Below, one piece after another: positions 8,845 to 17,166 of a stretch of 64,000 bases of DNA. Source of the DNA: Tsukamurella pulmonis (GTDB taxonomy: Bacteria; Actinomycetota; Actinomycetes; Mycobacteriales; Mycobacteriaceae); assembly GCF_900103175.1 (NCBI RefSeq), contig NZ_FNLF01000002.1:4478136-4542135 (forward strand). The letters are read 5' to 3'. Each line of letters opens with the position of its first letter. Within the stretch, counting starts at the first letter, position 1. The position numbers were made by a program, and so were the translations under genes. The notes under the pieces were generated by a model. That model made no database searches, was not told the DNA's origin, and saw only the letters and a list, made by a program, of their open reading frames with translations.

Positions 8845-9150
8845 CTAGATGGCGTAGAAGTTCATGGCCTGCACCTGGCCGGCCTTGTGGATCGCCGCAG
8901 CGGTCTGGACGTTCACGCCGGTCTTCTGCAGGGCCATGATGAGGTTCTCGTTCGCCTTCAGGCACACCTCGTGCACGCGCTGGTAGCTCTCCTGGTCGAT
9001 ACCGACCCAGTTGCCGACGTTGAGGTTCGCGACGTTGTTGCTCGTCAGCTCGGCGATGAGGCCCTCGGCGACCGCGGCCGCCTTGCCGAAGCTGACCGAG
9101 GTGACGTCGTAGCTGGAATCACTGACCCGGATGTTGGTCGGAGAGGTCAT
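8845..9150 (-). CDS. WXG100-family Esx protein (ESAT-6-like) with W-V-G motif
   Basis: This is a 101-residue WXG100 protein, the class of small helical hairpins exported as heterodimers by ESX systems. The turn motif reads NWVGIDQ at residues 47-53, with helices on both sides. No C-terminal YxxxD/E export signal is visible; the end is MNFYAI. It lies 30 bp downstream of the other esx gene, so the two probably form one heterodimer. The start ATG 9150 has GAAGGAG about 6 nt upstream. I do not assign EsxA or EsxB identity because the pair is divergent. Secretion is inferred from family and position. Confidence 0.87.
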   Translation of the reverse strand: MTSPTNIRVSDSSYDVTSVSFGKAAAVAEGLIAELTSNNVANLNVGNWVGIDQESYQRVHEVCLKANENLIMALQKTGVNVQTAAAIHKAGQVQAMNFYAI

Positions 9151-9180
9151 GGTGGAACTCCTTCGAGTGAGTGGGGTCGC

Positions 9181-9486
9181 CTAGACGGCGTAGCCGGTGA
9201 ACAGGCCGCCGGCGTCGCCGTCGGTGTTGATGATGTGCGTGCCGTTGCGGCCGAGGGCCTCGGCCACGGCCTCGAGCTTCTGCTGCTCGGCGTTGCACAC
9301 GGCGATGAGCTCCTCCATGTGCGCGGTCGCGCGGTTGGCCGTGTCACCCGAGTTCTCGGCGCGGTACGCCTCGGCGGTGGCACGCACGAACTTGATGTTC
9401 GCGAGGGTGCTCGCAGCCACGTCGGTGGTCTTGGCGGTACCGGCGGCGTGGGCGACGGTGTTCATGTCGTAGATCTGCGGGGGCAT
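9181..9486 (-). CDS. Esx-family (WXG100-like) protein lacking the tryptophan of WXG
   Basis: This 101-residue helical protein is the upstream partner of the esx pair. Its opening MPPQIYDMN resembles EsxH-type proteins (MSQIMYNYP). Where EsxH has W-Q-G-D-T, this protein reads N-S-G-D-T (residues 45-49), so the motif tryptophan is replaced while Gly-Asp-Thr remains. The C-terminus (GDAGGLFTGYAV) has no clear YxxxD/E signal. GGAG precedes the ATG start at 9486. Position between PPE and the second esx gene, length and predicted two-helix layout support an Esx identity. Partner binding and export remain inference. Confidence 0.8.
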   Translation of the reverse strand: MPPQIYDMNTVAHAAGTAKTTDVAASTLANIKFVRATAEAYRAENSGDTANRATAHMEELIAVCNAEQQKLEAVAEALGRNGTHIINTDGDAGGLFTGYAV

Positions 9487-9539
9487 GAGAGCTCCTTCTG
9501 TTCAGTGGTGGTCTGTGCGGGGCATCGGCGGGGTGCGGA

Positions 9540-10907
9540 TCAGCGTCCCTCCCCACTCGACGGAACGTCGACGGGGACGGATTCGTACTCGGGCGCCGCA
9601 TCCTGGTAGATCGGCATGGCCGCGGTATCGGGCACGACGACGCGCTCGCGCTGCTTGCCCTGCGACCGCGCCACCGGGGCACTCGTGCCCGTCGGGAGGA
9701 TCGGCCGCAGCGGCTCGGCCGCGACGCGCGGGACCGGCGGCGGAGGCGGCGCAACGGTCAGACCGTCGGTGGACCAGTTCGACGGTGCCACGACCTGCGC
9801 CTGCGCGATCGCCCCCGTCTCCACCCGCAGCGCCGACGCCGAGCGGATCGCCGGCTCGCCGCGGGACATCCGTTCCAGGTTGGGGGAACCGGGGCGCGCA
9901 CCGAAGTAGCCGACGCTGCTGGTCCGGTTCTCGGCGCTCACGTTCGCGAGCAACGCGCTCATGGGCTGGTAGACCACGCCACCGGCGGTCACCCCCGCGG
10001 TCGGCACCTGCCCGACGGCACCGCCGCCGACGTTCATCGCGGCGCCCGCGGCGGCGCTCACGCCGCCGGCCGCGCCCGCGCCGACCACGCCGCCGAGCTG
10101 CTGCACCAGGCTGGCGCCGAGCTGCTGGCCCATCACCGGGCGCGGGCCGTCGTTCGACTTCGATTCGGCGGTGGCGATGTTCGACGCCACCTGCTCGAGA
10201 CGCTGCGCGTTGACGATCGCGGTCTGCGCGAGCTTGGTCGCGGACAGCACGCCACCGGCCGTGCGCATCGCGAGCATGCTGGCGGTCGCCTGCGCGCCCT
10301 GCGCGGCCAGCGTCATCTTCGTGACCACCGCGTCGCCCACGGACGCCGCGCCAGCGGCCGCGGCCGGGATCGGCACGCCCGCGGGCGTCGCGATCGGCTT
10401 CGGCGGGATGAACGGCTCGAAGGTCATGTTGGCGACGGAGTTCGCGAGGTAGACCGCCATCATCGAGGCGTTCTGCGCCCACATCGCCGCGTACTGCGCC
10501 TCGTTGGCGGCGATCGCCGCGGTGTTCACGCCCAGGAAGTTGGTGGCGTTGAGCACGGCGTTGGTGAGGTGGTTGAGCGCGATCTCGGGCAGCTGCGCCA
10601 TGCCCGCCAGCGCGGCGGAGTAGTCGGCGGCCTGCTTGGTGTGCCGGGTGGAGGCCAGCAGCGCCTGCGCGCGCACGGCCTCGTTGTGCGCGAGGTACAT
10701 GGCCACGTTGCGGGTCATGAGGGCGGTCTCGGGCGCCTGCCACGACGCGGCGAGACGCGGCAGCAGGGACTGCAGGAAGACCGAGCGGGCGCTCACGGAC
10801 GCCGCCACCGATGCCCACGCCGCAGCGGCGGCGGTGGCGGGTGCCGGCCCGGCGCCCGACATCAGGCGCCCCACGTTGACCTCGGGCGGCAGGGCTGGGA
10901 AAGTCAC
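9540..10907 (-). CDS. PPE family protein, ESX substrate
   Basis: The N-terminus FPALPPEVNVGRLMSGAG is the hallmark of PPE proteins, and residues about 125-155 (NFLGVNTAAIAANEAQY then MWAQNA) match the helical core that pairs with PE and docks EspG. The PPE core spans roughly 1-180. The rest is Ala/Gly-rich, then Pro-rich, a variable C-terminal region without MPTR or SVP repeats. The protein has 455 residues. It begins 15 bp after the PE stop, the classic PE-PPE cistron, and is followed by the esx pair. It should be exported with PE as a heterodimer after EspG delivery; its extracellular role is unknown. Confidence 0.93.
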   Translation of the reverse strand: MTFPALPPEVNVGRLMSGAGPAPATAAAAAWASVAASVSARSVFLQSLLPRLAASWQAPETALMTRNVAMYLAHNEAVRAQALLASTRHTKQAADYSAALAGMAQLPEIALNHLTNAVLNATNFLGVNTAAIAANEAQYAAMWAQNASMMAVYLANSVANMTFEPFIPPKPIATPAGVPIPAAAAGAASVGDAVVTKMTLAAQGAQATASMLAMRTAGGVLSATKLAQTAIVNAQRLEQVASNIATAESKSNDGPRPVMGQQLGASLVQQLGGVVGAGAAGGVSAAAGAAMNVGGGAVGQVPTAGVTAGGVVYQPMSALLANVSAENRTSSVGYFGARPGSPNLERMSRGEPAIRSASALRVETGAIAQAQVVAPSNWSTDGLTVAPPPPPVPRVAAEPLRPILPTGTSAPVARSQGKQRERVVVPDTAAMPIYQDAAPEYESVPVDVPSSGEGR

Positions 10908-10922
10908 GGCGTCACACTCGGG

Positions 10923-11210
10923 TCAGAACTGGACGGCGTTGTCGGCCATGATGTACGTCGCCGCGGCCGCCGAGAGGCTGACCCCGTACTGCGCCACCTC
11001 GGCGTGGTCCAGGACGGAGGCGGCCAGGAAGTTGGCGGCGTGGGCGGCCGAACTGGTCGAGACCAGCAGCGAGACGTCATCCGCACCTGCGGGCACGACG
11101 GCACCGATGGCGCCGGCGGCGCCACCGATCACGCCCGAGGTGGTGGCCACGTTGGCCATGACCTCGTTGGTTCCTGCCAAGAGCTGAATAGGCGCCACGT
11201 TCAGGCTCAC
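10923..11210 (-). CDS. PE family protein with YxxxD export motif
   Basis: This 95-residue helical protein occupies the PE slot immediately before PPE. It starts at GTG 11210, with AGGGGA about 8 nt upstream. The canonical Pro-Glu near residue 8 is not kept (MSLNVAPIQLL), but size, Ala-rich helices and pairing with PPE fit. The C-terminus contains YIMAD (Tyr86 to Asp90), the YxxxD/E general type VII secretion signal. It is the clearest export signal among the small ESX substrates here, so PE probably leads the PE-PPE dimer to EccC. It is the first gene behind the promoter described at 11,244-11,272. Confidence 0.87.
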   Translation of the reverse strand: MSLNVAPIQLLAGTNEVMANVATTSGVIGGAAGAIGAVVPAGADDVSLLVSTSSAAHAANFLAASVLDHAEVAQYGVSLSAAAATYIMADNAVQF

Positions 11211-11224
11211 CCGCTGTCCCCTTT

Positions 11225-11272
11225 ACTTGATTTTCAAGTTGCAACTAAAACAGAACCGTCAAATTTCGTCAA
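11225..11272 (-). promoter_or_regulatory. Predicted internal ESX promoter and inverted repeat upstream of PE
   Basis: On the minus strand TTGACG (11272-11267) is followed after exactly 17 nt by TTTAGT (11249-11244), a good housekeeping-type promoter about 35 nt from the PE start. Just downstream is the inverted repeat ACTTGA-N3-TCAAGT (11225-11239), and GTTGCAAC (11238-11245) is itself palindromic. The 137-bp gap after eccC is AT-richer than its surroundings. I infer separate expression of the substrate genes. The repeat could be an operator or a leader hairpin. Confidence 0.55.
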
Positions 11273-11347
11273 TCCCGGGTTGCCCGAAATTAATGATCCC
11301 ACATTACCGGTGGGTACGGCCCACCTCGGACGGAAACCGTGTCTCCC

Positions 11348-14300
11348 TCATCCCCACACGTCCTCGTCCGACTCGGCCTCGTCCCGGCGCACGCCGTTCC
11401 AGGCGACCTGCACGACGTCCGACGGGGCGCCGCGGCCCGGATGGAACCGGCCGCGGCCGGGGATGCCGAACCGCTGGCCGCGCTCGCCGCCGATGTTGAC
11501 GTTGAACTTGTCCGCCGACAGCGCCAACGCCATGGCGCTGTTGGTGTCGAGGAACTGGATCATCGGGTCGGAGCTCGCCTTGTAGAGGTACTCGGTGTCG
11601 TTGAGCACCACGATCACGTGGAAGCCGCGAATGACGCCGTCGCTCATCAGTTTCACGGTCTGCGTGATCGGGTTGGTGCGGTCACCGCGCGCCACGACGG
11701 CGTCGTAGTCATCGATGATGAGGAAGATCTCGGGGCCCGTCCACCAGTCGCGGCGGGCGAGCGCGGCGCTGTCCGCACCGTCGGGCACGCGGCGGTACGT
11801 CACCTTCGCCGGGTCGGTCTCCCCCTCGCCCATCCACTCGACGAGCTTGTCCTGCCACCGGCGCAGGAAGTCGTGCAGGTCCGAGCCGTGCACCCCGAGG
11901 TTCTTCGGGTTCGGCGCGAAGGCGCCGCGGTGCACGCGTTTGGGGTCGAGCAGGGCGATGGCGCCGTCGTCGATCGTCGGGTACCGCCGGCTGATCGCCT
12001 CGATGAGGGTGTGCACCAGGGCCGAACGCCCCGAACCGCTCTCGCCCACCACGTACATGTGGGCCTCTCGGCCGAAGTCCGCGACGGCGGGTCCGCCGTC
12101 GATCTCGCGGACGCCGAAGGGCAGCCGGACCCGCTCGCGCGCACCGGCCTGCGCCGGCAGCACCGAGAAGAGATCGTCCTGCAGGATCACCTCGGGCAGT
12201 GCCAGCAGCTTCGGAGCCTCGGCGCCGGAGGTGTTGGCCCGGCGGATCCGCTCGACCACCTCTTCGATGCCCGCGCTGAGCGTCTCCGGCGAGCTGTCGC
12301 CGTCGGCGCGCGGCAGCGCGACGAGGCCGAGGAGCTCGCGATCGGTGGAGATGACGTGACCGGGCTTGTCGGGAACCGCCTTGTTGCGCTGCGAGTTCAC
12401 GACCGACATGTCGTAGCTCGCCGAGGAGATCCTGCCCTCGACGATCGTGTGCATATGGCTCGAGAGGCCGCGCAGCACCGTGTTGCGCGCCGTGGTGATC
12501 ACGAAGTGGACGCCGTAGTTCAGGGCGCCCGAGGCGAGCGCCTCCAGCACCGGCACCTTGTCCTCGAACACGCCGCCCTCGGTGACCGCGGCGTCGAAGC
12601 CGTCGATCACGATGAAGGCGTCGCCGAAGGCGTCCTCGCCGCTGATCTCGGCGCCGGGATCGCTGCGCAGCCTGCGGTACTCGGCCATCGAGTTGACGCG
12701 GTACTTGCGGAAGAGCTTGACGCGCTGCTCGATCAGGTCGGACATCTGGGAGATGATCCGGTTGATCGCGTCCTCCTCGGAGCGCGTCGCGATCCGGGAG
12801 ACGTGCGGCAGGTCCTCGAGCCGCATCCAGCCGCCGCCGGTGTAGTCGACGATGAAGAACTGGACCTGTTCCGGCGAGTGGGTCAGGGCCAGCGAGGTCA
12901 CCAGCGTCATCGCGGCGGTGGTCTTGCCCCGCTGCGGGCCGCCGTAGATCAGCACGTTGCCCTGGCCGCCCGACAGGTCCAGCTCCCACACGGGCTGCTG
13001 ATGCTTGGCCGGGTCGTCGAAGACGCCGAACGGCGCCTTCAGCGTGGCCGGGACGGTCACCATCGGCGCGACCCACTCGTCCGCACTGAGCGACGGTGCC
13101 AGGATGTCGAGCGTGGTGGAGGTGAGCTCGGGCAACCAGGGCTTGTAGGCCGGCCGCGCCGGCGCCTTGGTGAGCAGCTCCTTGACCACCGTGAAGACCG
13201 TGGGCGCGGCGAGGATCTCCTCCTCCGTGCGCACCACCTCGTCGTCCTCGACGATCTCGACCTCGAGGTCCGGGATGTCCACCCGGCGCGCGCTGAAACC
13301 GCGCGAGGAGAGGTCGTCCGCGGTGGGCTGCACCACCTCGCGCTTGACGGGCTCGGGAGCGACCTCGGGGGCGAAGTAGGGCTTGCCGGTGAAACCCGCG
13401 TAGAACCGGATCAGATCGTCCTCGTGGAGCGTCTTGATCAGGCCGTTGCCCGGCTTGCCGGGCAGGTTCTTGGCGTCGGGAACGCCGATCACCGCGCGGG
13501 AGTCGCCGGCGGTGCCGGTGCGAAGTGCGATGTGGTAGTGGATGTTCGACTCGAGGCCGCGCGAACGCGCCATCTCCGCGTTCTGCGAGGCGAGCAGCAG
13601 GTGCACCCCCACGGACCGGCCGACGCGGCCGATCTGGCTGAAGATGTTCACGAATTCCGGCTTGGCCTCGAGCAGCTCGGTGTACTCGTCGATCAGGACG
13701 AGCAGCGCCGGCATCGGTTCCAGGTCCGGGCAGTGCCCGGACTCGCGGGCCTTCTCGTACTCCGTGAGGCCGATGATGTTGAACGACGGGTACTTCGCGG
13801 CCGCGCTGTCGAAGAGCTGCTGGCGCCGCTTGAGCTCGCCGGTGATGACCTCCATCATCCGGTCGACCATGCTCTCGGACTTCTCGAGGTTGGTGACCAC
13901 CGCGGCGACGTGCGGGATGTCCTCCATGCCCTGGTAGGTCGCGCCGCCCTTGAAGTCCACCAACAACAGGTTGAGCATCGACGGGGAGTGGAACAGGCAC
14001 GCGTCGAGCACCAGGCAGCGCAGGAACTCGGACTTACCTGATCCCGACGTACCGATCATCTCGCCGTGCGGGCCCGTACCGCCCTGGCTGGCCTCACGCA
14101 TGTTGAGGAAGATGCGCGTGCCGTCGGGGGCGAAGCCGATCGGGAAGTTGAGGCGGTGCGGATCGTCGAACCGCTTGATCCGCTGCCAGAAGGCGAGGAC
14201 GTCGATGGCGCCGGGGTCCTCCACCTGCACCAGGCTCGCCCAGTCCCGCCCGGTGTCCTGGCGCTCCTTCGACAGCAGCGAGGCGGTCGTCTCGAGTTCC

Positions 14301-15568
14301 CACCGCGCCAGCTTGCGGGCGGTGGTGTGCGCATCGATGAGGTCGAGGTAGTCGGCGCGCGCGATCTCCTTGGGCGGCTCCAGCGGCAGGTCCGAGTCCC
14401 AGCGGGTCACGATGCCCGTGCGGTCCACGTCCAGGAGCACGGCGTGCGGGAAGGAGTCGATGACGCCCTCGGGCGGCGACATGAGGATCCAGGTGACGTC
14501 CGCCAGCGAGGCGATCGCCTGGTCCGTCATCCGGGCGCGCTCAGCGGATTCCACGATCACGACGGTGTGCCGGGTCCGCCCGGTCACCTCGGTCTCGGTG
14601 GTGAACGGCCGCGAGTAGTCGACGACGCGGTCGGCCTCGGCGGTCGGCTGTTCGTCGCTGCCCGCCAGTTCCTCGAGGAACTCGGTCCAGTTGCCGTAGA
14701 TCATGCGGCGCGAGCCCAGGGCGTCGATCAGGGTCGGATGCTGCACCTGCGGAAGCCACTTCAGGTACTCCCAGCGGCCGCCGTCCGGGGTGTCGGCGAC
14801 CACGGCGAACCGCAGCCTGTCCGGGCCGTGCGTGACCGCGAGGTGGCTCAGCATCGCGCGCACCATGCCCGCGGACCGCTCCGGATCTCCGCCCACGCCG
14901 AGCACCGGGAGATTGCGCAGCGTCAGTGCGAGCGGCATGTCGGCGATCGTCGAGTGGGTGTGCAGGAACTTCACGGTCTCGGTCCACTGCACCGGGTCGA
15001 GGAACTCCCCGTCGGGCGCCTCGGGCGTGAGCAGCTTGGCCTTCGGCACGATGCGGCCGCGGCCGTACCGCGCCGCGGTGAACCTGCTCTTGCGCTCCGC
15101 GTCGCCGCCGTTCACCTCCCACATCCGTTCCGTACCGACGAGAGAGGCGATCACCGCCGGATCCGGGTAGGCGTGCGCGAGGGCGTCGAAGTAGTTGCGG
15201 CCGCGCGCGAGCGCCTTCTCGCGGGAGGTGCCGATCGACCGGCTCGCCTGCTTGCGGTCGTGCAGCAGCTGCGCCTTCGACTTGTTGCCGCTGCCGCCGG
15301 GACCGCCGCCCATGTAGGCGAACATGCCGAACAGCAGCATCATCGGCATGAGCAGCATCACCGGATTGAAGCCGCGGTTGAGGCGGATCATCATGAACAG
15401 CATGCCGAGCACGGCGACCACCATGACCACGGGCATCATCACCGTGCGCCACTTGCCCGGAGGGTCGACCTCGTCGATGGTGTCCGGGGTGCGGACCTCC
15501 ACCTCCTTCTTGACGACCCGGGGCTCCTTCTTCGGGTGGAGCGGGGGCTCGAAGACCTGCCGACTCAC
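11348..15568 (-). CDS. eccC: EccC, FtsK/SpoIIIE-type motor ATPase of ESX
   Basis: EccC recognises substrates and powers export. The 1,406-residue protein starts at GTG 15568, sharing one base with the eccB stop (TAGTG), so translation is coupled. Two TM helices (about 43-62 and 69-87) are followed by a DUF-like stalk and three FtsK-type ATPase domains. Domain 1 has GTSGSGKS (506-513) with Walker B LLLVDFKGG. Domain 2 has GGPQRGKTT (876-884) with FFIVDYTGG. Domain 3 has GESGSGRS (1175-1182), an Arg in place of the Walker A Lys, so it may bind nucleotide weakly; it usually serves as a substrate-binding site. Unlike ESX-1, where EccCa and EccCb are split, this is one polypeptide. Confidence 0.96.
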   Translation of the reverse strand: MSRQVFEPPLHPKKEPRVVKKEVEVRTPDTIDEVDPPGKWRTVMMPVVMVVAVLGMLFMMIRLNRGFNPVMLLMPMMLLFGMFAYMGGGPGGSGNKSKAQLLHDRKQASRSIGTSREKALARGRNYFDALAHAYPDPAVIASLVGTERMWEVNGGDAERKSRFTAARYGRGRIVPKAKLLTPEAPDGEFLDPVQWTETVKFLHTHSTIADMPLALTLRNLPVLGVGGDPERSAGMVRAMLSHLAVTHGPDRLRFAVVADTPDGGRWEYLKWLPQVQHPTLIDALGSRRMIYGNWTEFLEELAGSDEQPTAEADRVVDYSRPFTTETEVTGRTRHTVVIVESAERARMTDQAIASLADVTWILMSPPEGVIDSFPHAVLLDVDRTGIVTRWDSDLPLEPPKEIARADYLDLIDAHTTARKLARWELETTASLLSKERQDTGRDWASLVQVEDPGAIDVLAFWQRIKRFDDPHRLNFPIGFAPDGTRIFLNMREASQGGTGPHGEMIGTSGSGKSEFLRCLVLDACLFHSPSMLNLLLVDFKGGATYQGMEDIPHVAAVVTNLEKSESMVDRMMEVITGELKRRQQLFDSAAAKYPSFNIIGLTEYEKARESGHCPDLEPMPALLVLIDEYTELLEAKPEFVNIFSQIGRVGRSVGVHLLLASQNAEMARSRGLESNIHYHIALRTGTAGDSRAVIGVPDAKNLPGKPGNGLIKTLHEDDLIRFYAGFTGKPYFAPEVAPEPVKREVVQPTADDLSSRGFSARRVDIPDLEVEIVEDDEVVRTEEEILAAPTVFTVVKELLTKAPARPAYKPWLPELTSTTLDILAPSLSADEWVAPMVTVPATLKAPFGVFDDPAKHQQPVWELDLSGGQGNVLIYGGPQRGKTTAAMTLVTSLALTHSPEQVQFFIVDYTGGGWMRLEDLPHVSRIATRSEEDAINRIISQMSDLIEQRVKLFRKYRVNSMAEYRRLRSDPGAEISGEDAFGDAFIVIDGFDAAVTEGGVFEDKVPVLEALASGALNYGVHFVITTARNTVLRGLSSHMHTIVEGRISSASYDMSVVNSQRNKAVPDKPGHVISTDRELLGLVALPRADGDSSPETLSAGIEEVVERIRRANTSGAEAPKLLALPEVILQDDLFSVLPAQAGARERVRLPFGVREIDGGPAVADFGREAHMYVVGESGSGRSALVHTLIEAISRRYPTIDDGAIALLDPKRVHRGAFAPNPKNLGVHGSDLHDFLRRWQDKLVEWMGEGETDPAKVTYRRVPDGADSAALARRDWWTGPEIFLIIDDYDAVVARGDRTNPITQTVKLMSDGVIRGFHVIVVLNDTEYLYKASSDPMIQFLDTNSAMALALSADKFNVNIGGERGQRFGIPGRGRFHPGRGAPSDVVQVAWNGVRRDEAESDEDVWG

Positions 15569-17166
15569 TACTTCCCCCTCGGGTCGAACTTCGCGACGAC
15601 GGGGTCCTGCGCGCCACCGTCGTGCTTGATGGATGCACCGGCCTGCGACAACGTGGGCCCCTGCGCGAACAGGCTGATCATCGTCCACGGCGCGGGCACC
15701 GGGTTGCTCAGGCCGAGCGCCTTGGCCGAGGCCCCCTGCTCCGTCGAGCCCTGATCGTCGATGCCGTACCGGATCCCGGTGTCGGCGATCCAGAACTCGC
15801 CGCTGTGCTCGCGCGAGTCCGGCGCCGAGCCGGTGGCGTAGACGTACCGGCCGCTGTTGGCCGGGAGGTAGACGTCGTCGGCGATGGTGCCGGCCGAGTC
15901 CGGCGCGCCGATGAGCGAGATCCGGGCGGCGTTCTGCTCCGCGGTGAGCGGCAGGGTGCCGGCCACGAGCACGCGTTGGTCGGCCGTGGGCTCGTCCCCG
16001 TCGTGCGACCAGGCCAGGCAGGTCACGGGATCGCTCGTCGGATCCTCGATGCGCACCTTGCCCTCCGGGAAATGGTCGACGGCGATCCGCCCACCGACCT
16101 TGGGCCACTGGTTCGCCTTCGCCGCCTCGGTCTCGACCACGCCGCTCTTGACCGGCGAGACGGTCTGCAGGATCGACGCCGCCGTCTGCGTGATCTGCTG
16201 GATGCCGTCGGCCGCGACCACGTAGTAGGTCCAGCCGCCGTCGACCGTGGGGACGCGCAGAGTGGTGCCGACGAGCAGCTTCTCCGTGTTCGGGAAGCGC
16301 ACGGGCTTACCGAGATCCGTGATCTGCGGGACGTCGACCGGCTCGCGCGCGGCGAGCGCGTTGAACAGGCCCGAGGACATCGGGACGACGCGCTGATCGA
16401 TGCTGATCCCCAGCGCCTCGCGGATCGCGGAGTTGCCCAGGTCCAGGCGGGCCCGCGCCACGACCCCGTCGTCGGAGTAGACGAGCCAGGTCTGGTTGTC
16501 GAAGGCGACGACGCGGGCGCGATCGCCCGTCAGTTCGTCGGTGCCGGCGGCGGGCGAGAGGCCGCCGCCGATGACGGTGACCTTGACCGCGGAGGTCGCG
16601 GTCGTGGGCAGGCCGGTGCCGGGATCGAGCGGTACGGCCGATCCGGTGGCCGTCGTATCGCACACGGCCCACTGCGAGAGTGTGCTCTGCGAGTTGCGGA
16701 TGACCGTGGGGGCGTACGGGATGCCGACCATGGGCCCGCGGGGCAGCTTCTCGATCTCGCCGGACTTGGCCTGGACCGGCTTGGCCGGCGAGCCCACGAT
16801 GAGCTGTCCGGAGACCACGTTGGGGATCGGGTTCAGCGTGTCACCCACCCGAACGTACAGGCCGCCCGTCTGGGCGTCCTGGATGATCTCCCCGTCGCCC
16901 ACCTTGCCCGCGGGGAAGATGACCGCGCCGATCACGGAGCCCAGCGCCACGACGAGGCCCACCGCGAGCGCCATGTAGAGCGGCGACCCCTGGTACTTCT
17001 TGACGTCGTCGATCCAGCGCGTGTCCCGCCGCACCAGCGCCTCTTCGTTGCGCCGCTGCAGGTACGCCTCGCCCGACTTCTGGTACTTCGACGTGAGCCG
17101 GAAGCCGCGGACCCGTTCCTGCAGGCCCGACTTCGGGTTCGACGGGTCGGAGTTGATCTCAGCCAT
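15568..17166 (-). CDS. eccB: EccB, periplasmic ESX core component
   Basis: EccB has one TM helix and a large periplasmic domain that dimerises on top of the ESX core. Here a basic cytosolic N-terminus (about 1-62) precedes a TM segment near 63-87 and ~440 periplasmic residues. The family N-terminal pattern GFRLTSKYQKSGEAYLQRR is present, and a WAVCDT cysteine plus a TCLAW cysteine can form the conserved disulfide. The length is 532 residues (ordinary is 480-540). ATG 17166 overlaps the end of eccA by 8 bp and the stop is fused with the eccC start, so eccA-B-C form a tightly coupled block. Confidence 0.94.
   Translation of the reverse strand: MAEINSDPSNPKSGLQERVRGFRLTSKYQKSGEAYLQRRNEEALVRRDTRWIDDVKKYQGSPLYMALAVGLVVALGSVIGAVIFPAGKVGDGEIIQDAQTGGLYVRVGDTLNPIPNVVSGQLIVGSPAKPVQAKSGEIEKLPRGPMVGIPYAPTVIRNSQSTLSQWAVCDTTATGSAVPLDPGTGLPTTATSAVKVTVIGGGLSPAAGTDELTGDRARVVAFDNQTWLVYSDDGVVARARLDLGNSAIREALGISIDQRVVPMSSGLFNALAAREPVDVPQITDLGKPVRFPNTEKLLVGTTLRVPTVDGGWTYYVVAADGIQQITQTAASILQTVSPVKSGVVETEAAKANQWPKVGGRIAVDHFPEGKVRIEDPTSDPVTCLAWSHDGDEPTADQRVLVAGTLPLTAEQNAARISLIGAPDSAGTIADDVYLPANSGRYVYATGSAPDSREHSGEFWIADTGIRYGIDDQGSTEQGASAKALGLSNPVPAPWTMISLFAQGPTLSQAGASIKHDGGAQDPVVAKFDPRGK

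Noticed and set aside
4645-9609. A 1,654-codon open frame on the plus strand opposite the ESX genes
   Set aside because: It is antisense to eccD, espI-like, espG and esx genes, has His/Arg/Gly-rich composition typical of the shadow of GC-rich coding DNA, and shows no domain or ribosome site.
9540-11210. Possible horizontal transfer of the PE/PPE genes
   Set aside because: Codon use and GC look like the neighbouring ESX genes. Only the short promoter gap is AT-richer, which regulation explains.
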